A stretch of 64,000 bases of DNA, taken from assembly GCF_900240335.1 (NCBI RefSeq), contig NZ_LT964979.1, forward strand, positions 2,294,001 through 2,358,000. The letters are read 5' to 3'. A program made the translations under genes and the position numbers. The notes under the pieces were generated by a model. The model ran no database searches. It was not told where the DNA came from and saw only the letters and a list, made by a program, of their open reading frames with translations. Positions 44,695-53,837 of the stretch are shown here, piece after piece. Source of the stretch: Flavimobilis massiliensis (GTDB lineage Bacteria; Actinomycetota; Actinomycetes; Actinomycetales; Cellulomonadaceae). Numbering within the stretch: the first letter of the stretch is position 1; every line of letters begins with the position of its first letter.

Positions 44695-45627
44695 TCACGC
44701 GGTCGGGGTGACGGTTCCGGTGAGGTGGAGCTTTCCCGACGACGAGCGGCCCGCGTACGTCCACGCGCCGTCCGTGCTGGTCGTGTAGTCGACCTCGACG
44801 CGGCCGGGCAGGAGGACGGGCCTGGCGAAGTCGACGGTCCAGTCGTACGTCGGGCCGCGGCGTGCGCCGACGTCGGCGAGGGCGCGGGACGCGGTGTACA
44901 TGCCGTGGGCGATCGCGCGCGGGAACCCGAAGGCCTTGGCGGACAGCGCGGACATGTGGATGGGGTTGCGGTCGCCGGAGATCGCGCCGTAGGCGCGCCC
45001 GACGTCGGCGCCGAGGCGCCACGTGACGGACGAGCCGAGCGCGCCGCGTGGGGCGTCGTCCTCGTGGTCGGCCGGTGCGGGGGCGTCCCCGGCGAGGTGC
45101 ACGCCCTTGGCGAGGTACGTCGAGACGCCGCGCCACGCGACGTCGCCGTCGACGGTGATCTCGGCGCACACGTCGAGCTGCGTGCCGCGTCGGTGGGGGC
45201 GCAGGTCCTGCGTCCACGCGGTGACGTCGAGTGCGTCACCGAGGCGCAGGGGCCGCAGGACGGACGCCGCGTTGGCGACGTGCACCATGCCGAGCAGCGG
45301 CAGCGGGAAGTCGGGCCGCACCATGACGGCGGTCGCGACGGGGAACGCGAGGACGTGGCAGTAGCCCGACGGCAGCGCGTCGGCTCCGGTCTCGCCGAGC
45401 AGCCGCTGGTAGGCCGTGAGGTGGGCGGCGTCGACGCGGAGCCCTTCGACGCGGTGGGCGACGGCGGGTAGCTCCGTCGTCGTCGTGCGTCCGGGGAGCC
45501 GCGCCGTGACGGAGCCTGCGGCTCCGCGCACGTAGAGGCTGCCGAGCCCGGGCAGGGCCGGCAGGGTCTCGACGCGTGTGCCGGGCGGGGGCCCGGTGAC
45601 CGTCCGGGAGCGGGGGAGGGAGTCCAT
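44695..45627 (-). CDS. MaoC-like (R)-hydratase/dehydratase (HtdX-like)
   Basis: 310-residue double hot-dog hydratase of the MaoC family. The C-terminal half has the hydratase motif: YGAISGDRNPIHMSALSAKA supplies Asp and His, followed by GFPRAIAHGMYTASRAL. It would hydrate or dehydrate acyl-CoA or acyl-ACP chains. ATG 45627 overlaps the upstream fabG-like stop. Position matches mycobacterial Rv0241c (HtdX) in the conserved Rv0241c-Rv0244c cluster. Confidence 0.88.
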   Translation of the reverse strand: MDSLPRSRTVTGPPPGTRVETLPALPGLGSLYVRGAAGSVTARLPGRTTTTELPAVAHRVEGLRVDAAHLTAYQRLLGETGADALPSGYCHVLAFPVATAVMVRPDFPLPLLGMVHVANAASVLRPLRLGDALDVTAWTQDLRPHRRGTQLDVCAEITVDGDVAWRGVSTYLAKGVHLAGDAPAPADHEDDAPRGALGSSVTWRLGADVGRAYGAISGDRNPIHMSALSAKAFGFPRAIAHGMYTASRALADVGARRGPTYDWTVDFARPVLLPGRVEVDYTTSTDGAWTYAGRSSSGKLHLTGTVTPTA

Positions 45628-46979
45628 CACGCCCCCACGAGGTTCTGGCCGCACACGCGCAGTACCTGACCGGAGACGGCGCCCGCGCCGGGGGAGGCGA
45701 GGAATGCGACGGCCTCGGCGACGTCGACGGGCTGCCCGCCCTGCTGGAGGGAGTTGAGGCGCCGGGCGACCTCGCGCGTCGCGAACGGGATGCGTGCGGT
45801 CATCTCGGTCTCGATGAAGCCGGGGGCGACGGCGTTCGCGGTGCCGCCGACGTCCGCGAGCAGGGGCGAGGTCGCGCGGACCATGCCGATGACGCCGGCC
45901 TTCGACGCACCGTAGTTCGTCTGGCCGCGGTTGCCCGCGATGCCGGACGTCGAGGCGAGGGAGACGATGCGCGGCGCGTCACGGAAGAGGTCGGAGGCGA
46001 GCAGCACGTCGTTGATGCGCAGCTGGGCCGCGGTGTTGACGGCGAGGACGGAGTCCCAGCGTGCGGCGTCCATGTTGGCGAGGAGCTTGTCGCGCGTGAT
46101 GCCGGCGTTGTGGACGACCACGTCGAGGCGCCCGTGCCGTGCACGGGCGTGCTCGACGATGCGCTCGCCCGCGTCGTCGGCCGTGATGTCGAGCTGCAGC
46201 GCGGTGCCGCGCACCTCGTTCGCGACCTTCGTGAGGTGCTCGCCCGCGGCGGGCACGTCGACGCACACGACCATCGCGCCGTCGCGGGCGAGGGTGCGCG
46301 CGATCGCGGCGCCGATGCCCCGGGCAGCGCCGGTGACGACGGCGACACGGCCGTCGAGCGGCCGGTCGTCGTCCTGCGCGGGGACGTCGCCGACGCCGAC
46401 GGTGAGGAGCTGGCCGTCGACAAACGCGGAGCGTGCCGAGAGGAACCAGCGCAGCGGGGCGAGCACGCCCTCGCCGCCGACGGCGGCGTCGGCCGCGAGG
46501 ACGAGCCCGTTCGCGGTCGCGCCGCCCCGCAGCTCCTTGGCGAGCGAGCGCGTGAAGCCGACGACCGCCTGGCGGGCGGCGGCGAGCGCGGGGGCGTCGT
46601 CGGCGCGGGACTCGCGGGCGAGCGTGACGACGCGCGCGCCGCGCGCCGTCTGCCTGAGCACGGAGCCCGCGAGGAGGACGTGCTCGGAGAGGTCCTCGAC
46701 GCGCTCGATCTCGGTGAGGACGAGGACGACGGCGCCCCAGCGGGCGGTGCCGGTCGTCGGGGAGCGGTGGACGTCGAAGCCGCGCCCGAGGAGGTGCTGC
46801 GCGACGGCGTCGGAGTCGGAACCGTCGTGCGTGTCGGGTCCGAGGACGAGGACGGGGCCGGGCACGAGCGGGTCGCCCGCGCGGAAGCGGCGGAGGATCG
46901 CGGGCTGCGGCAGGCCGAGGCGCTTGGCGAGCGTCGCGGTGAAGCCCGTGTTGACGAGGTGGGTGTAGCGGTCGGTCAT
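45627..46979 (-). CDS. FabG4-like 3-oxoacyl reductase
   Basis: 450-residue SDR with an extra N-terminal Rossmann-like domain (about 1-205) that lacks the normal cofactor motif. The active domain follows: TGAARGIG, NAG in VVHNAGITRD, catalytic Ser in SLASTSG, and Tyr/Lys in TNYGASKAG. Length and layout match FabG4 (Rv0242c), a high-molecular-weight reductase of fatty acyl chains. It is coupled by overlaps to the genes on both sides (ATGA at each junction). Confidence 0.9.
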   Translation of the reverse strand: MTDRYTHLVNTGFTATLAKRLGLPQPAILRRFRAGDPLVPGPVLVLGPDTHDGSDSDAVAQHLLGRGFDVHRSPTTGTARWGAVVLVLTEIERVEDLSEHVLLAGSVLRQTARGARVVTLARESRADDAPALAAARQAVVGFTRSLAKELRGGATANGLVLAADAAVGGEGVLAPLRWFLSARSAFVDGQLLTVGVGDVPAQDDDRPLDGRVAVVTGAARGIGAAIARTLARDGAMVVCVDVPAAGEHLTKVANEVRGTALQLDITADDAGERIVEHARARHGRLDVVVHNAGITRDKLLANMDAARWDSVLAVNTAAQLRINDVLLASDLFRDAPRIVSLASTSGIAGNRGQTNYGASKAGVIGMVRATSPLLADVGGTANAVAPGFIETEMTARIPFATREVARRLNSLQQGGQPVDVAEAVAFLASPGAGAVSGQVLRVCGQNLVGA

Positions 46980-48334
46980 CGCGGGTCTCCCTCGGTGGTG
47001 GGGACGGACTCGAGGATCGCGGCGACGCCGAGGCCGCCGGCGGCGCAGATCGAGACGAGCGCGCGGAACGGACCGGCCGCGGGTGAGGCGGCTTGGAGCT
47101 CGGCGAGCTGCTTGGCGGTCTGGGCGACGATGCGTCCGCCGGTTGCCGCGAAGGGGTGGCCTGCGGCGAGCGAGGAGCCGTTGACGTTGACCTTGGCGGG
47201 GTCGATTGTGCCGAGGGCGCCGGGCAGGCCCAGCTCGGTGCGGCAGTAGTCGTCGTCGGCCCACGCGGCCTGGGTCGTGAGGACGACGCTCGCGAACGCC
47301 TCGTGGATCTCGACGAGGTCGAGGTCGCCGAGCGTGAGTCCCTGGCGGGTGAGGAGGCGCGCGACGGCGTGGACGGGAGCCATGAGGAGGCCTTCGTGGC
47401 CGTGGACGAAGTCGACGGCGGCGGTCTCGGCGTCGACGATGCGTGCGAGGAGCGGCAGGCCGCGCTCGGTGGCCCAGTCGGCGGAGCCGAGGAGGACGGC
47501 GGAGGCGCCGTCGGACAGGGGGGTCGAGTTGCCGGCGGTCATCGTCGGCATGTGGTCGAGGCGCTTGCCGAAGACGGGGCTGAGGCTCGCGAGCTTCTCG
47601 GCGGAGGTCTCGGGCCGCAGGATCTGGTCGCGGATGAGCCCGCGGTAGGGGGTGACGAGGTCGTCCTGGAAGCCGCGCTCGTAGGACGCGGCGAGGTTGT
47701 GGTGGGAGCGGAGGGCGATCTCGTCCTGGGCCTCGCGCGTGATGCCCCAGCGGGCGGTTGTCACGGCCTGGTGCTCGCCCATGGACTTGCCGGTGCGGGG
47801 CTCGTCGGTGCGGGGAGCGTCGGGGGCGAGATCGCCGGGGCGGATGCGGGCGAGGGCCTTGAGGCGTCCGCCGAGGTCCTTGGCGTGGCTGGCGGCGAGC
47901 AGGGCGCGGCGCAGGCCGGGGGAGACGGCGATGGGGGCGTCGGACGTCGAGTCGACACCGCCGGCGATGCCGGAGTCGATCTGGCCGAGGCGGATCTTGT
48001 TGGAGACGGTGACGACGGCCTCGAGGCCGGTGGCGCAGGCCTGCTGGAGGTCGAACGCGGGGGTGTGGGGGTCGAGCGTCGTGCCGAGCGTGGCCTCGCG
48101 GACGAGGTTGAAGTCCTTGGAGTGCTTGAGGACGGCGCCGCCGACGACCTCGCCGAGGCGCTGTCCGTGGAGGCCGTAGCGGGCGATGAGGCCGTCGAGC
48201 GCCGCGGTGAGCATGTCCTGGTTGGAGGCGCGGGCGTAGGCGCCGCCGACCTTGCCGAAGGGGATGCGGTTGCCGCCGAGGACGTAGGCGTCCCGGGGTC
48301 CGTCGTGGGGGGTGGGGGTGGGTGTCGCGGTCAT
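46976..48334 (-). CDS. Acetyl-CoA acetyltransferase (FadA2-like thiolase)
   Basis: 452-residue thiolase. The acyl-accepting Cys is near residue 100 in LQQACATGLEA. The second active-site region is LAAGHPFAATGGR with its His, and the final Cys is in SICAAGGLG. It cleaves or joins acetyl-CoA units. First gene of the minus-strand operon, divergent from tetR, with a palindromic operator between them. Position matches Rv0243 (FadA2). Confidence 0.93.
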   Translation of the reverse strand: MTATPTPTPHDGPRDAYVLGGNRIPFGKVGGAYARASNQDMLTAALDGLIARYGLHGQRLGEVVGGAVLKHSKDFNLVREATLGTTLDPHTPAFDLQQACATGLEAVVTVSNKIRLGQIDSGIAGGVDSTSDAPIAVSPGLRRALLAASHAKDLGGRLKALARIRPGDLAPDAPRTDEPRTGKSMGEHQAVTTARWGITREAQDEIALRSHHNLAASYERGFQDDLVTPYRGLIRDQILRPETSAEKLASLSPVFGKRLDHMPTMTAGNSTPLSDGASAVLLGSADWATERGLPLLARIVDAETAAVDFVHGHEGLLMAPVHAVARLLTRQGLTLGDLDLVEIHEAFASVVLTTQAAWADDDYCRTELGLPGALGTIDPAKVNVNGSSLAAGHPFAATGGRIVAQTAKQLAELQAASPAAGPFRALVSICAAGGLGVAAILESVPTTEGDPR

Positions 48335-48368
48335 GGCAGGCCTCTCGCTCCGTTGCTCGGGTTCCTCG

Positions 48369-48395
48369 AACTCAGAGTACCTGATACTCTGAGTT
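48369..48395. promoter_or_regulatory. TetR-type operator overlapping divergent -10 elements
   Basis: A perfect inverted repeat: AACTCAGAGTA, 5-base spacer, TACTCTGAGTT. Each arm carries TACTCT reading outward, which can be the -10 of the gene on that side; on the plus strand it ends seven bases before the tetR GTG. One bound dimer could shut both promoters. Confidence 0.75.
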
Positions 48396-48397
48396 TC

Positions 48398-49216
48398 GTG
48401 AGTCCGATCACACCGGGACGTGGCACCGACGCCACCCAGGACGACGCCCGCCGCGACACCGCCGCCGCGCGACGTCGCACGTCCGCAGCCGCGACCCCGC
48501 GTGCCACTACTCTCTCGTCCCCGGCCGAGCCCGTCGACGGCAGGTCCACCCGGTGGGACAACCATCGCGAGGCCCGCCGCCGCGAGCTCACCCACGCCGC
48601 ACGCCGCACCGTCCACCGGCGTGGCCCCGACGTCTCCATGGACGACATCGCTGCCGACCTCGGCACCTCGAAGTCCATCCTCTACCGCTACTTCACCGAC
48701 AAGGTCGGCCTCCAGAACGCCGTCGGCGAAGCCGTCGTCACCGCCATCACCGCCAACCTCCGCGCCGCCGTCGAGAACGCCCCCACGCCCCGTGCCGCCC
48801 TCCACGGCATGATCGACGCCTACCTCGCGATGATCGAGCACTCGCCGAGCGTCTACTACTTCGTCACCCGCAACACCGCGATCGCCAACGCCGTCGCGCT
48901 CCCCGCCCAGGGCGACGCAGCCCGCTCCGCGCCGCTGTCGTCGTTCCTCGGCTCCATCACGACGATCGTCGCCCAACCCTTCGCGCAGGCCGTCGGCAAC
49001 GACGACCACCTCGACGTCGAGGCCTGGGCCGCCGGCGCCGTCGGCTTCATCTCCGGAACGGGCGAATGGTGGCTCGCCCGCCTCGGCGAGCCCGGCACGC
49101 CCGACCGCGAGCACGTCGCGACCCGCATCACCGCCTGGCTGTGGGCAGGGCCCATCGGCCTGCTCGCCCGCGAACGCCAGACCACCACCGACCCCCAGGA
49201 CACCACCCAGGGCTGA
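48398..49216 (+). CDS. TetR family transcriptional regulator
   Basis: 272 residues. A basic, disordered-looking N-terminus of about 60 residues precedes the TetR DNA-binding domain: RRRELTHAARRTVHRRGPDV, SMDDIAADLGTSKSILYRYF (recognition helix) and TDKVGLQNAV. The ligand domain follows and ends in a polar tail. It is divergent from the thiolase operon and directly upstream of the acyl-CoA oxidase-like gene. It probably responds to an acyl-CoA and represses both sides through the palindrome at 48369-48395. Confidence 0.9.
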   Translation: MSPITPGRGTDATQDDARRDTAAARRRTSAAATPRATTLSSPAEPVDGRSTRWDNHREARRRELTHAARRTVHRRGPDVSMDDIAADLGTSKSILYRYFTDKVGLQNAVGEAVVTAITANLRAAVENAPTPRAALHGMIDAYLAMIEHSPSVYYFVTRNTAIANAVALPAQGDAARSAPLSSFLGSITTIVAQPFAQAVGNDDHLDVEAWAAGAVGFISGTGEWWLARLGEPGTPDREHVATRITAWLWAGPIGLLARERQTTTDPQDTTQG

Positions 49217-49254
49217 CGCCCACCACCCGCACCGTTGGAGACGAAGGAGTCCCG

Positions 49255-51333
49255 ATGACCGCGACAGCAGCACCCCGGAACGCACCGCAGACGGCGGACG
49301 ACGACGTCACGCTCGACGCCGCTGCCCTCACCCCCCAGCTCCTCGGCCGCTGGGGCCACCTGCGCACGTTCACGCGCGAGATCCTCAGGGACGAGAAGTT
49401 CCACAAGATCGAGGGACTCTCGAAGGAGGAGCACCGCGAGCGGGTGCTCGGACAGCTCAAGGCGATCGTCGCCGAGGGCAAGGTCCTGCGGGCCTTCCCC
49501 GAGCGGCTTGGCGGTGGCGACGAGCACGGCGGCTCGCTCGCCGCGTTCGAGGAGCTCGTCGCGGGCGACCCGTCGATGCAGATCAAGGCCGGCGTCCAGT
49601 GGGGGCTCTTCGCGTCCGCGATCCTCCACCTCGGCACCCCCGAGCAGCAGGACCGGCTCCTGCCCGCCGCGATGAGCCTCGAGACGCCCGGCGCGTTCGC
49701 GATGACGGAGATCGGCCACGGCTCGGACGTCGCGTCGATCGCGACGACCGCGACGTACGACCCGGCGACGCAGGAGTTCGTCATCCACACGCCGTTCCGC
49801 GCCGCGTGGAAGGAGTACCTCGGCAATGCAGCGCTCCACGGGCAGGCCGCGGTCGTCTTCGCGCAGCTCGTGACGAAGGGCGTCAACCACGGCGTCCACG
49901 CGTTCTACGTGCCCGTGCGCGAGCGGCTCGCCGACGGCTCGGCCGGTCCCCTCCTGCCGGGCATCCAGAGCGAGGACGACGGCCAGAAGGGCGGTCTCAA
50001 CGGCATCGACAACGGCCGCTTCGCGTTCGACCATGTGCGCGTCCCCCGCACCGACCTCCTCGCGCGCTACGGGTGCGTCGCCGAGGACGGCACGTACTCC
50101 TCGCCCATCGAGAGCCCCGGGCGACGGTTCTTCACGATGCTCGGCTCGCTCGTCCAGGGGCGCGTCTCGCTCGACGGCGCGGCCGTCAACGCGCAGAAGA
50201 TCGCCCTCGCGATCGCGGTGCGCTACGCGACCGAGCGACGTCAGTTCCCCGGCGCAGGCGGCGAGGAGACCGTCCTCCTCGACTACGGCGAGCACCAGCG
50301 TCGCCTCGTGCCGCTCGTCGCGCGCACGTACGCGGGGCTCTTCGCTCACGCCGAGCTCCTCGAGCTCTTCGACGACGTCTTCTCGGGACGCAACGACACC
50401 GACGAGTCCCGCGAGGACCTCGAGACGCTCGCCGCGACGCTCAAGCCCGCATCGACGTGGACCGCGCTCTCGACGATCCAGACGTGCCGTGAGGCGTGCG
50501 GCGGCGCGGGCTTCATGGCGGAGAACCGCATGACGGGCCTCCACGCCGACCTCGACGTCTACGTGACGTTCGAGGGCGACAACACCGTGCTCCTGCAGCT
50601 CGTCGGCAAGCGGCTCCTCGCCGACTACGCGAAGAAGTTCACGGGCATCGACGCCGCGGGCATCGCACGCGTCGCCGCCGAGCGTGCCGCGGACACGGTC
50701 CGCTACGCGACGCCGCTCGGCCGGGCGCTGCAGAAGATCTCCGACTCCGGCCAGGCGGCGCGCAAGGTCGCGCACCTGCGCGGCGTCGAGGCGCAGCGCG
50801 CGCTGCTCGCCGACCGCGTCGAGACGATGGTCGAGGAGGTCGCCGACCGGCTGCGCCCCGCGCAGAAGCTCCCGGCGGACAAGGCTGCGGCTCTCTTCAA
50901 CCAGCACCAGCACGACCTCATCGAGGCCGCGAAGGCGCACGCCGACCTCGTCCAGTGGGAGGCGTTCACGCGCGCGCTCGACGCCGTGACGGACGACGGC
51001 AACCGCACGATCCTCACGTGGCTGCGCGACCTCTACGGCCTTTCCGTCATCGAGGAGAACCTCGCCTGGTACCTCATGCACGGTCGCCTCACGGGCGAGC
51101 GCGCCCGCATGGTGTCGTCGTACATGACGCGCCTCGTCGGACGCCTGCGCCCGCACGTCCTTGGCCTCACCGAGGCGTGGGGCTACTCGCCCGAGCACCT
51201 GCGCGCGCCCATCGCGACAGGTGCGGAGAAGATCCGGCAGGACGAGGCGATCGCCTACTTCAAGGCCCAGCGGGCCTCGGGCGACGCGCCGATCAGCGAG
51301 AAGGCGCTCAAGCGTCACGCGAAGAAGCGCTGA
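49255..51333 (+). CDS. Acyl-CoA oxidase/dehydrogenase
   Basis: 692-residue FAD enzyme that oxidises acyl-CoA to enoyl-CoA. FAMTEIGHGSDVASIATTAT followed by YDPATQEFVIHTP is the signature of the acyl-CoA oxidase branch more than of short dehydrogenases. QGRVSLDGAAVNAQK and REACGGAGFMAENRM are FAD-binding regions, and the C-terminal 200 residues match the ACOX C-terminal domain. ATG 49255 follows GAAGGAG. It takes the place that fadE5 (Rv0244c) has in mycobacteria. The unusually long chain suggests a fused or extended C-terminus. Confidence 0.9.
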   Translation: MTATAAPRNAPQTADDDVTLDAAALTPQLLGRWGHLRTFTREILRDEKFHKIEGLSKEEHRERVLGQLKAIVAEGKVLRAFPERLGGGDEHGGSLAAFEELVAGDPSMQIKAGVQWGLFASAILHLGTPEQQDRLLPAAMSLETPGAFAMTEIGHGSDVASIATTATYDPATQEFVIHTPFRAAWKEYLGNAALHGQAAVVFAQLVTKGVNHGVHAFYVPVRERLADGSAGPLLPGIQSEDDGQKGGLNGIDNGRFAFDHVRVPRTDLLARYGCVAEDGTYSSPIESPGRRFFTMLGSLVQGRVSLDGAAVNAQKIALAIAVRYATERRQFPGAGGEETVLLDYGEHQRRLVPLVARTYAGLFAHAELLELFDDVFSGRNDTDESREDLETLAATLKPASTWTALSTIQTCREACGGAGFMAENRMTGLHADLDVYVTFEGDNTVLLQLVGKRLLADYAKKFTGIDAAGIARVAAERAADTVRYATPLGRALQKISDSGQAARKVAHLRGVEAQRALLADRVETMVEEVADRLRPAQKLPADKAAALFNQHQHDLIEAAKAHADLVQWEAFTRALDAVTDDGNRTILTWLRDLYGLSVIEENLAWYLMHGRLTGERARMVSSYMTRLVGRLRPHVLGLTEAWGYSPEHLRAPIATGAEKIRQDEAIAYFKAQRASGDAPISEKALKRHAKKR

Positions 51334-51394
51334 CCCGCGGCTGACGAGGCCCCTGCACGCGGCGCGTGCGGGGGCTTCGCCGCTCCTCGCGCCG

Positions 51395-52336
51395 TCAGAG
51401 GACGCCGAGCTCCGCGAGCACGCGCCGCAGGGCGTCGCGGTCCGCCGCTGCGAGCGGCAGGAGCGGACGCGGCAGTGACGGGCCCCCGACGAGCCCGAGC
51501 AGCTCGGCGGTCGTCGACGCGACGCGCACGCCCGTATGACGCCGGACAAGGTCCCACAGTGCCGCGAGGTGCGACGTGTCGCCCGCGTCGTCGGGCACCG
51601 GGTCGGCGCCCGGGGCACCGAGCGATGCCGCGCGGGCGAGGGGGACGAACAGCTCTGGCAGCGTCCCCGCGAGCGTCGAGTGCCACGCGTCCGCCCCGGC
51701 ACGGAGCGCGGCAGCACCCGCGTCGTCGCCCGAGAACCCGAGCGACACGTCCAGCGGCAGGGCCGCGCGGAGCTCCGCGACACGCGCGCGCGCCAGCGCG
51801 GCGCGGGGGCCGGGCCCGGGCGTCTTCACGCTGCCCACCCCGGGCAGCGCCGCGAGGCGGACGAGCAGTCCGGTCGACATGTCGACGCGCGTCGTCGCCG
51901 GGTTGTCGTAGACGACGAGGGGGACGTCGATGCCCGCGAGCACGTCCTCGAACAGCCCGACGGCCTCGGTTCCGACGAGCGGCACGTAGCCGACCGGTGC
52001 GAGCAGGAGCGCGCTTGCCCCGGCGGACTGCGCGTCGTCGGCGTGCTCCTGCGCGGCCGCGGTGCGCAGCGCGGAGACCCCCGCGACGACGGGAACGCCC
52101 GCCGCGAGGTCGACCGCACGGCGCACGACGGCGTGCCTCTCGTCCCGGTCGAGGTACATCGCGGCGCCCGTCGACCCGAGGACGCCGAGCGCGTCGGCCC
52201 CCGCAGCGACCGCGCGCTCGACGAGCCGGCCGAACGCGGCGAGGTCGACCTCGTCGTAGCGGACCGGCGTCGGTAGGTACGCGACGAGCCCGTGAAGTGC
52301 CACCTGGTGCAGGCGTTTCGTCCCTGTCGTGTCCAT
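51395..52336 (-). CDS. DapA-like (dihydrodipicolinate synthase family) lyase
   Basis: 313-residue class I aldolase-fold protein. YDNPATT holds the catalytic Tyr and GVGSVKTPGPG the Schiff-base Lys; GVLGSTGAAMYL corresponds to the G(T/S)TGE pyruvate-carboxylate site but has Ala-Met instead of Gly-Glu. It is therefore probably not the true lysine-pathway DapA but a related aldolase/lyase for a pyruvate-type keto acid. ATG 52336. Converges on the oxidase gene. Confidence 0.82.
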   Translation of the reverse strand: MDTTGTKRLHQVALHGLVAYLPTPVRYDEVDLAAFGRLVERAVAAGADALGVLGSTGAAMYLDRDERHAVVRRAVDLAAGVPVVAGVSALRTAAAQEHADDAQSAGASALLLAPVGYVPLVGTEAVGLFEDVLAGIDVPLVVYDNPATTRVDMSTGLLVRLAALPGVGSVKTPGPGPRAALARARVAELRAALPLDVSLGFSGDDAGAAALRAGADAWHSTLAGTLPELFVPLARAASLGAPGADPVPDDAGDTSHLAALWDLVRRHTGVRVASTTAELLGLVGGPSLPRPLLPLAAADRDALRRVLAELGVL

Positions 52337-52375
52337 GGGGGCGACGCTATCCCTCCAGGGCCAGGTGCGGCAGCC

Positions 52376-52966
52376 TCAGGCCTGCGTGTGACCCGTCCAG
52401 GCGTGGCCGTCCCAGTACTGCTGACCGACGCCCGTCGGGCTCGGGTACCAACCGGCGGGGACGGAGGGGCCGACAGGTGCGGCGACAGGTGCGGCGACGC
52501 TCACGACGTTGATCTGGGTGCCGCCGAAGGCGCCAATGTATTGGTGCGCGCCGCACGCCATGATGAGCGAGATGACCCACGCCACGACGGACCACCCGAG
52601 GAACAGGTTGATGAGCCCGACCGTCCCGTGGTTGGCCTTGCCACGGGTGACGGCGATGGCCCAGGGCAGCATGTAGAAGAACGTCAAGACCGCGACGATC
52701 CATGCAAAGGCGACGAGCCCGCCGCCGTGGTTGACCTGGTCGGTCAGAATCCCGTTGCTGCCGAAGGGCCCCGCCGCGGCGACAGGCTGCGCGTACGTCG
52801 GCTGCGCGTACGCCGGCTGCGCGTACGCAGGCTGCGCGGCGGGCGGGGCGCCGTACGCCGGGGCCTGCTGCTGCCACGGCTCGACAGTGCCGCCTGCGCT
52901 GCCACCGGTCGGCAGCGGCGTCGTCTGCCAGTCCGTGGGGGACGAGTCCGGGTATGGGTTGGTCAT
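52376..52966 (-). CDS. Superinfection-immunity-like membrane protein with DUF2510
   Basis: 196 residues. A Pro/Gln/Ala-rich N-terminus has an imperfect AYAQP repeat (residues about 47-62). Two membrane helices follow: LVAFAWIVAVLTFFYMLPWA with IAVTRGKANHGTVGLINLFLG, then WSVVAWVISLIMACG. This pair matches the superinfection-immunity (T4 Imm-like, PF14373) fold. The C-terminal PAGWYPSPTGVGQQYWDGHA is a DUF2510 module. The family name comes from phage, but free-standing bacterial members are common and of unknown role. Paralogue of the next gene. Confidence 0.8.
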   Translation of the reverse strand: MTNPYPDSSPTDWQTTPLPTGGSAGGTVEPWQQQAPAYGAPPAAQPAYAQPAYAQPTYAQPVAAAGPFGSNGILTDQVNHGGGLVAFAWIVAVLTFFYMLPWAIAVTRGKANHGTVGLINLFLGWSVVAWVISLIMACGAHQYIGAFGGTQINVVSVAAPVAAPVGPSVPAGWYPSPTGVGQQYWDGHAWTGHTQA

Positions 52967-53120
52967 CGTGGCTCCCTGGGATCACCGCGCTGTCCCTGCT
53001 GACAACGGCGTGCACGAGACCACGTGGTGCCGGGCGCTCGGGCGATGCCGACAGAATACGCCACCCGAGGCCCTCGGAGTCGCCGCGCGAGCCTCTGTGC
53101 TCTTGGCGGGGCCTGGCGCG

Positions 53121-53744
53121 TCAGGCCTGCGTGTGCCCCGTCCACGCGTGGCCGTCCCAGAACTGCTGACCGACGCCCGTCGGGCTCGGGTACCAGCCGG
53201 GCGGCGGGAGGGTCGAGGTCGACGGCGGGCCCACGAGCGACCACACGAGGCCGACGACCCAGCCGACGATCGTCCAGCCGGTGAAGAAGGTCACGAGTGC
53301 GATCGCCGTCGCGTCCGGGCGCCGCCGCGTCACGGCGATCGCCCACGGCAGCATGTAGAGGCTCGTGATGGCAGCGACGATCCAGGCGACGACGAGCAGG
53401 GTCTGATCGGGCCCCAGCTGGTGGACGCGGGACGACGACGAGGTCGTCCAGGCGCTGTCCGTCGGGGAGGGGGCCGAGCCTGCGCCGTACGCGGGCGCCG
53501 GGCCGCCGTGCGGGCCGCCCGCAGGCATGGCGTACGGGTCCATGCCCGCCGTCGCCGTTCCGCTGTACTGCCCGGGCGTGTACCTGCCCAGCCCGGGGAC
53601 CGTGCTGGCGGACGGGGTCGGCCATACCGTCCCGGACCCGCTTGTCGTCCCGCCGCCGAGCGGCCGACCGTCACGGTCGTAGCGCAGCTCGGGATAGGGG
53701 CTCGATGACGGAGGCGTCGGCGTTCCGTACGGGTCCGTGGACAT
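53121..53744 (-). CDS. Paralogous superinfection-immunity-like protein with DUF2510
   Basis: 207 residues, same architecture as its neighbour: Pro/Ser/Gly-rich N-terminus, LLVVAWIVAAITSLYMLPWA and IAVTRRRPDATAIALVTFFT, GWTIVGWVVGLVWSLVG, then a C-terminal DUF2510 (PPGWYPSPTGVGQQFWDGHA) nearly identical to the first. The two genes face the same way with 154 bases between them, so they are a tandem duplication. The N-terminal linker has diverged freely. Confidence 0.8.
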   Translation of the reverse strand: MSTDPYGTPTPPSSSPYPELRYDRDGRPLGGGTTSGSGTVWPTPSASTVPGLGRYTPGQYSGTATAGMDPYAMPAGGPHGGPAPAYGAGSAPSPTDSAWTTSSSSRVHQLGPDQTLLVVAWIVAAITSLYMLPWAIAVTRRRPDATAIALVTFFTGWTIVGWVVGLVWSLVGPPSTSTLPPPGWYPSPTGVGQQFWDGHAWTGHTQA

Positions 53745-53837
53745 GGTGATCCCTAGGTGGGGCGGGGCGGCGAGGACTCGTCGCCCCGCCAGCCTAGGGG
53801 AGAAGGCGAGCGTCGTGCAGGGGTGCGAGGCCCCGCG

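Noticed and set aside
52376..53744. Prophage remnant suggested by superinfection-immunity domains
   Set aside because: No integrase, phage structural genes, att repeats or composition change nearby; DUF2510 is a chromosomal actinobacterial module.
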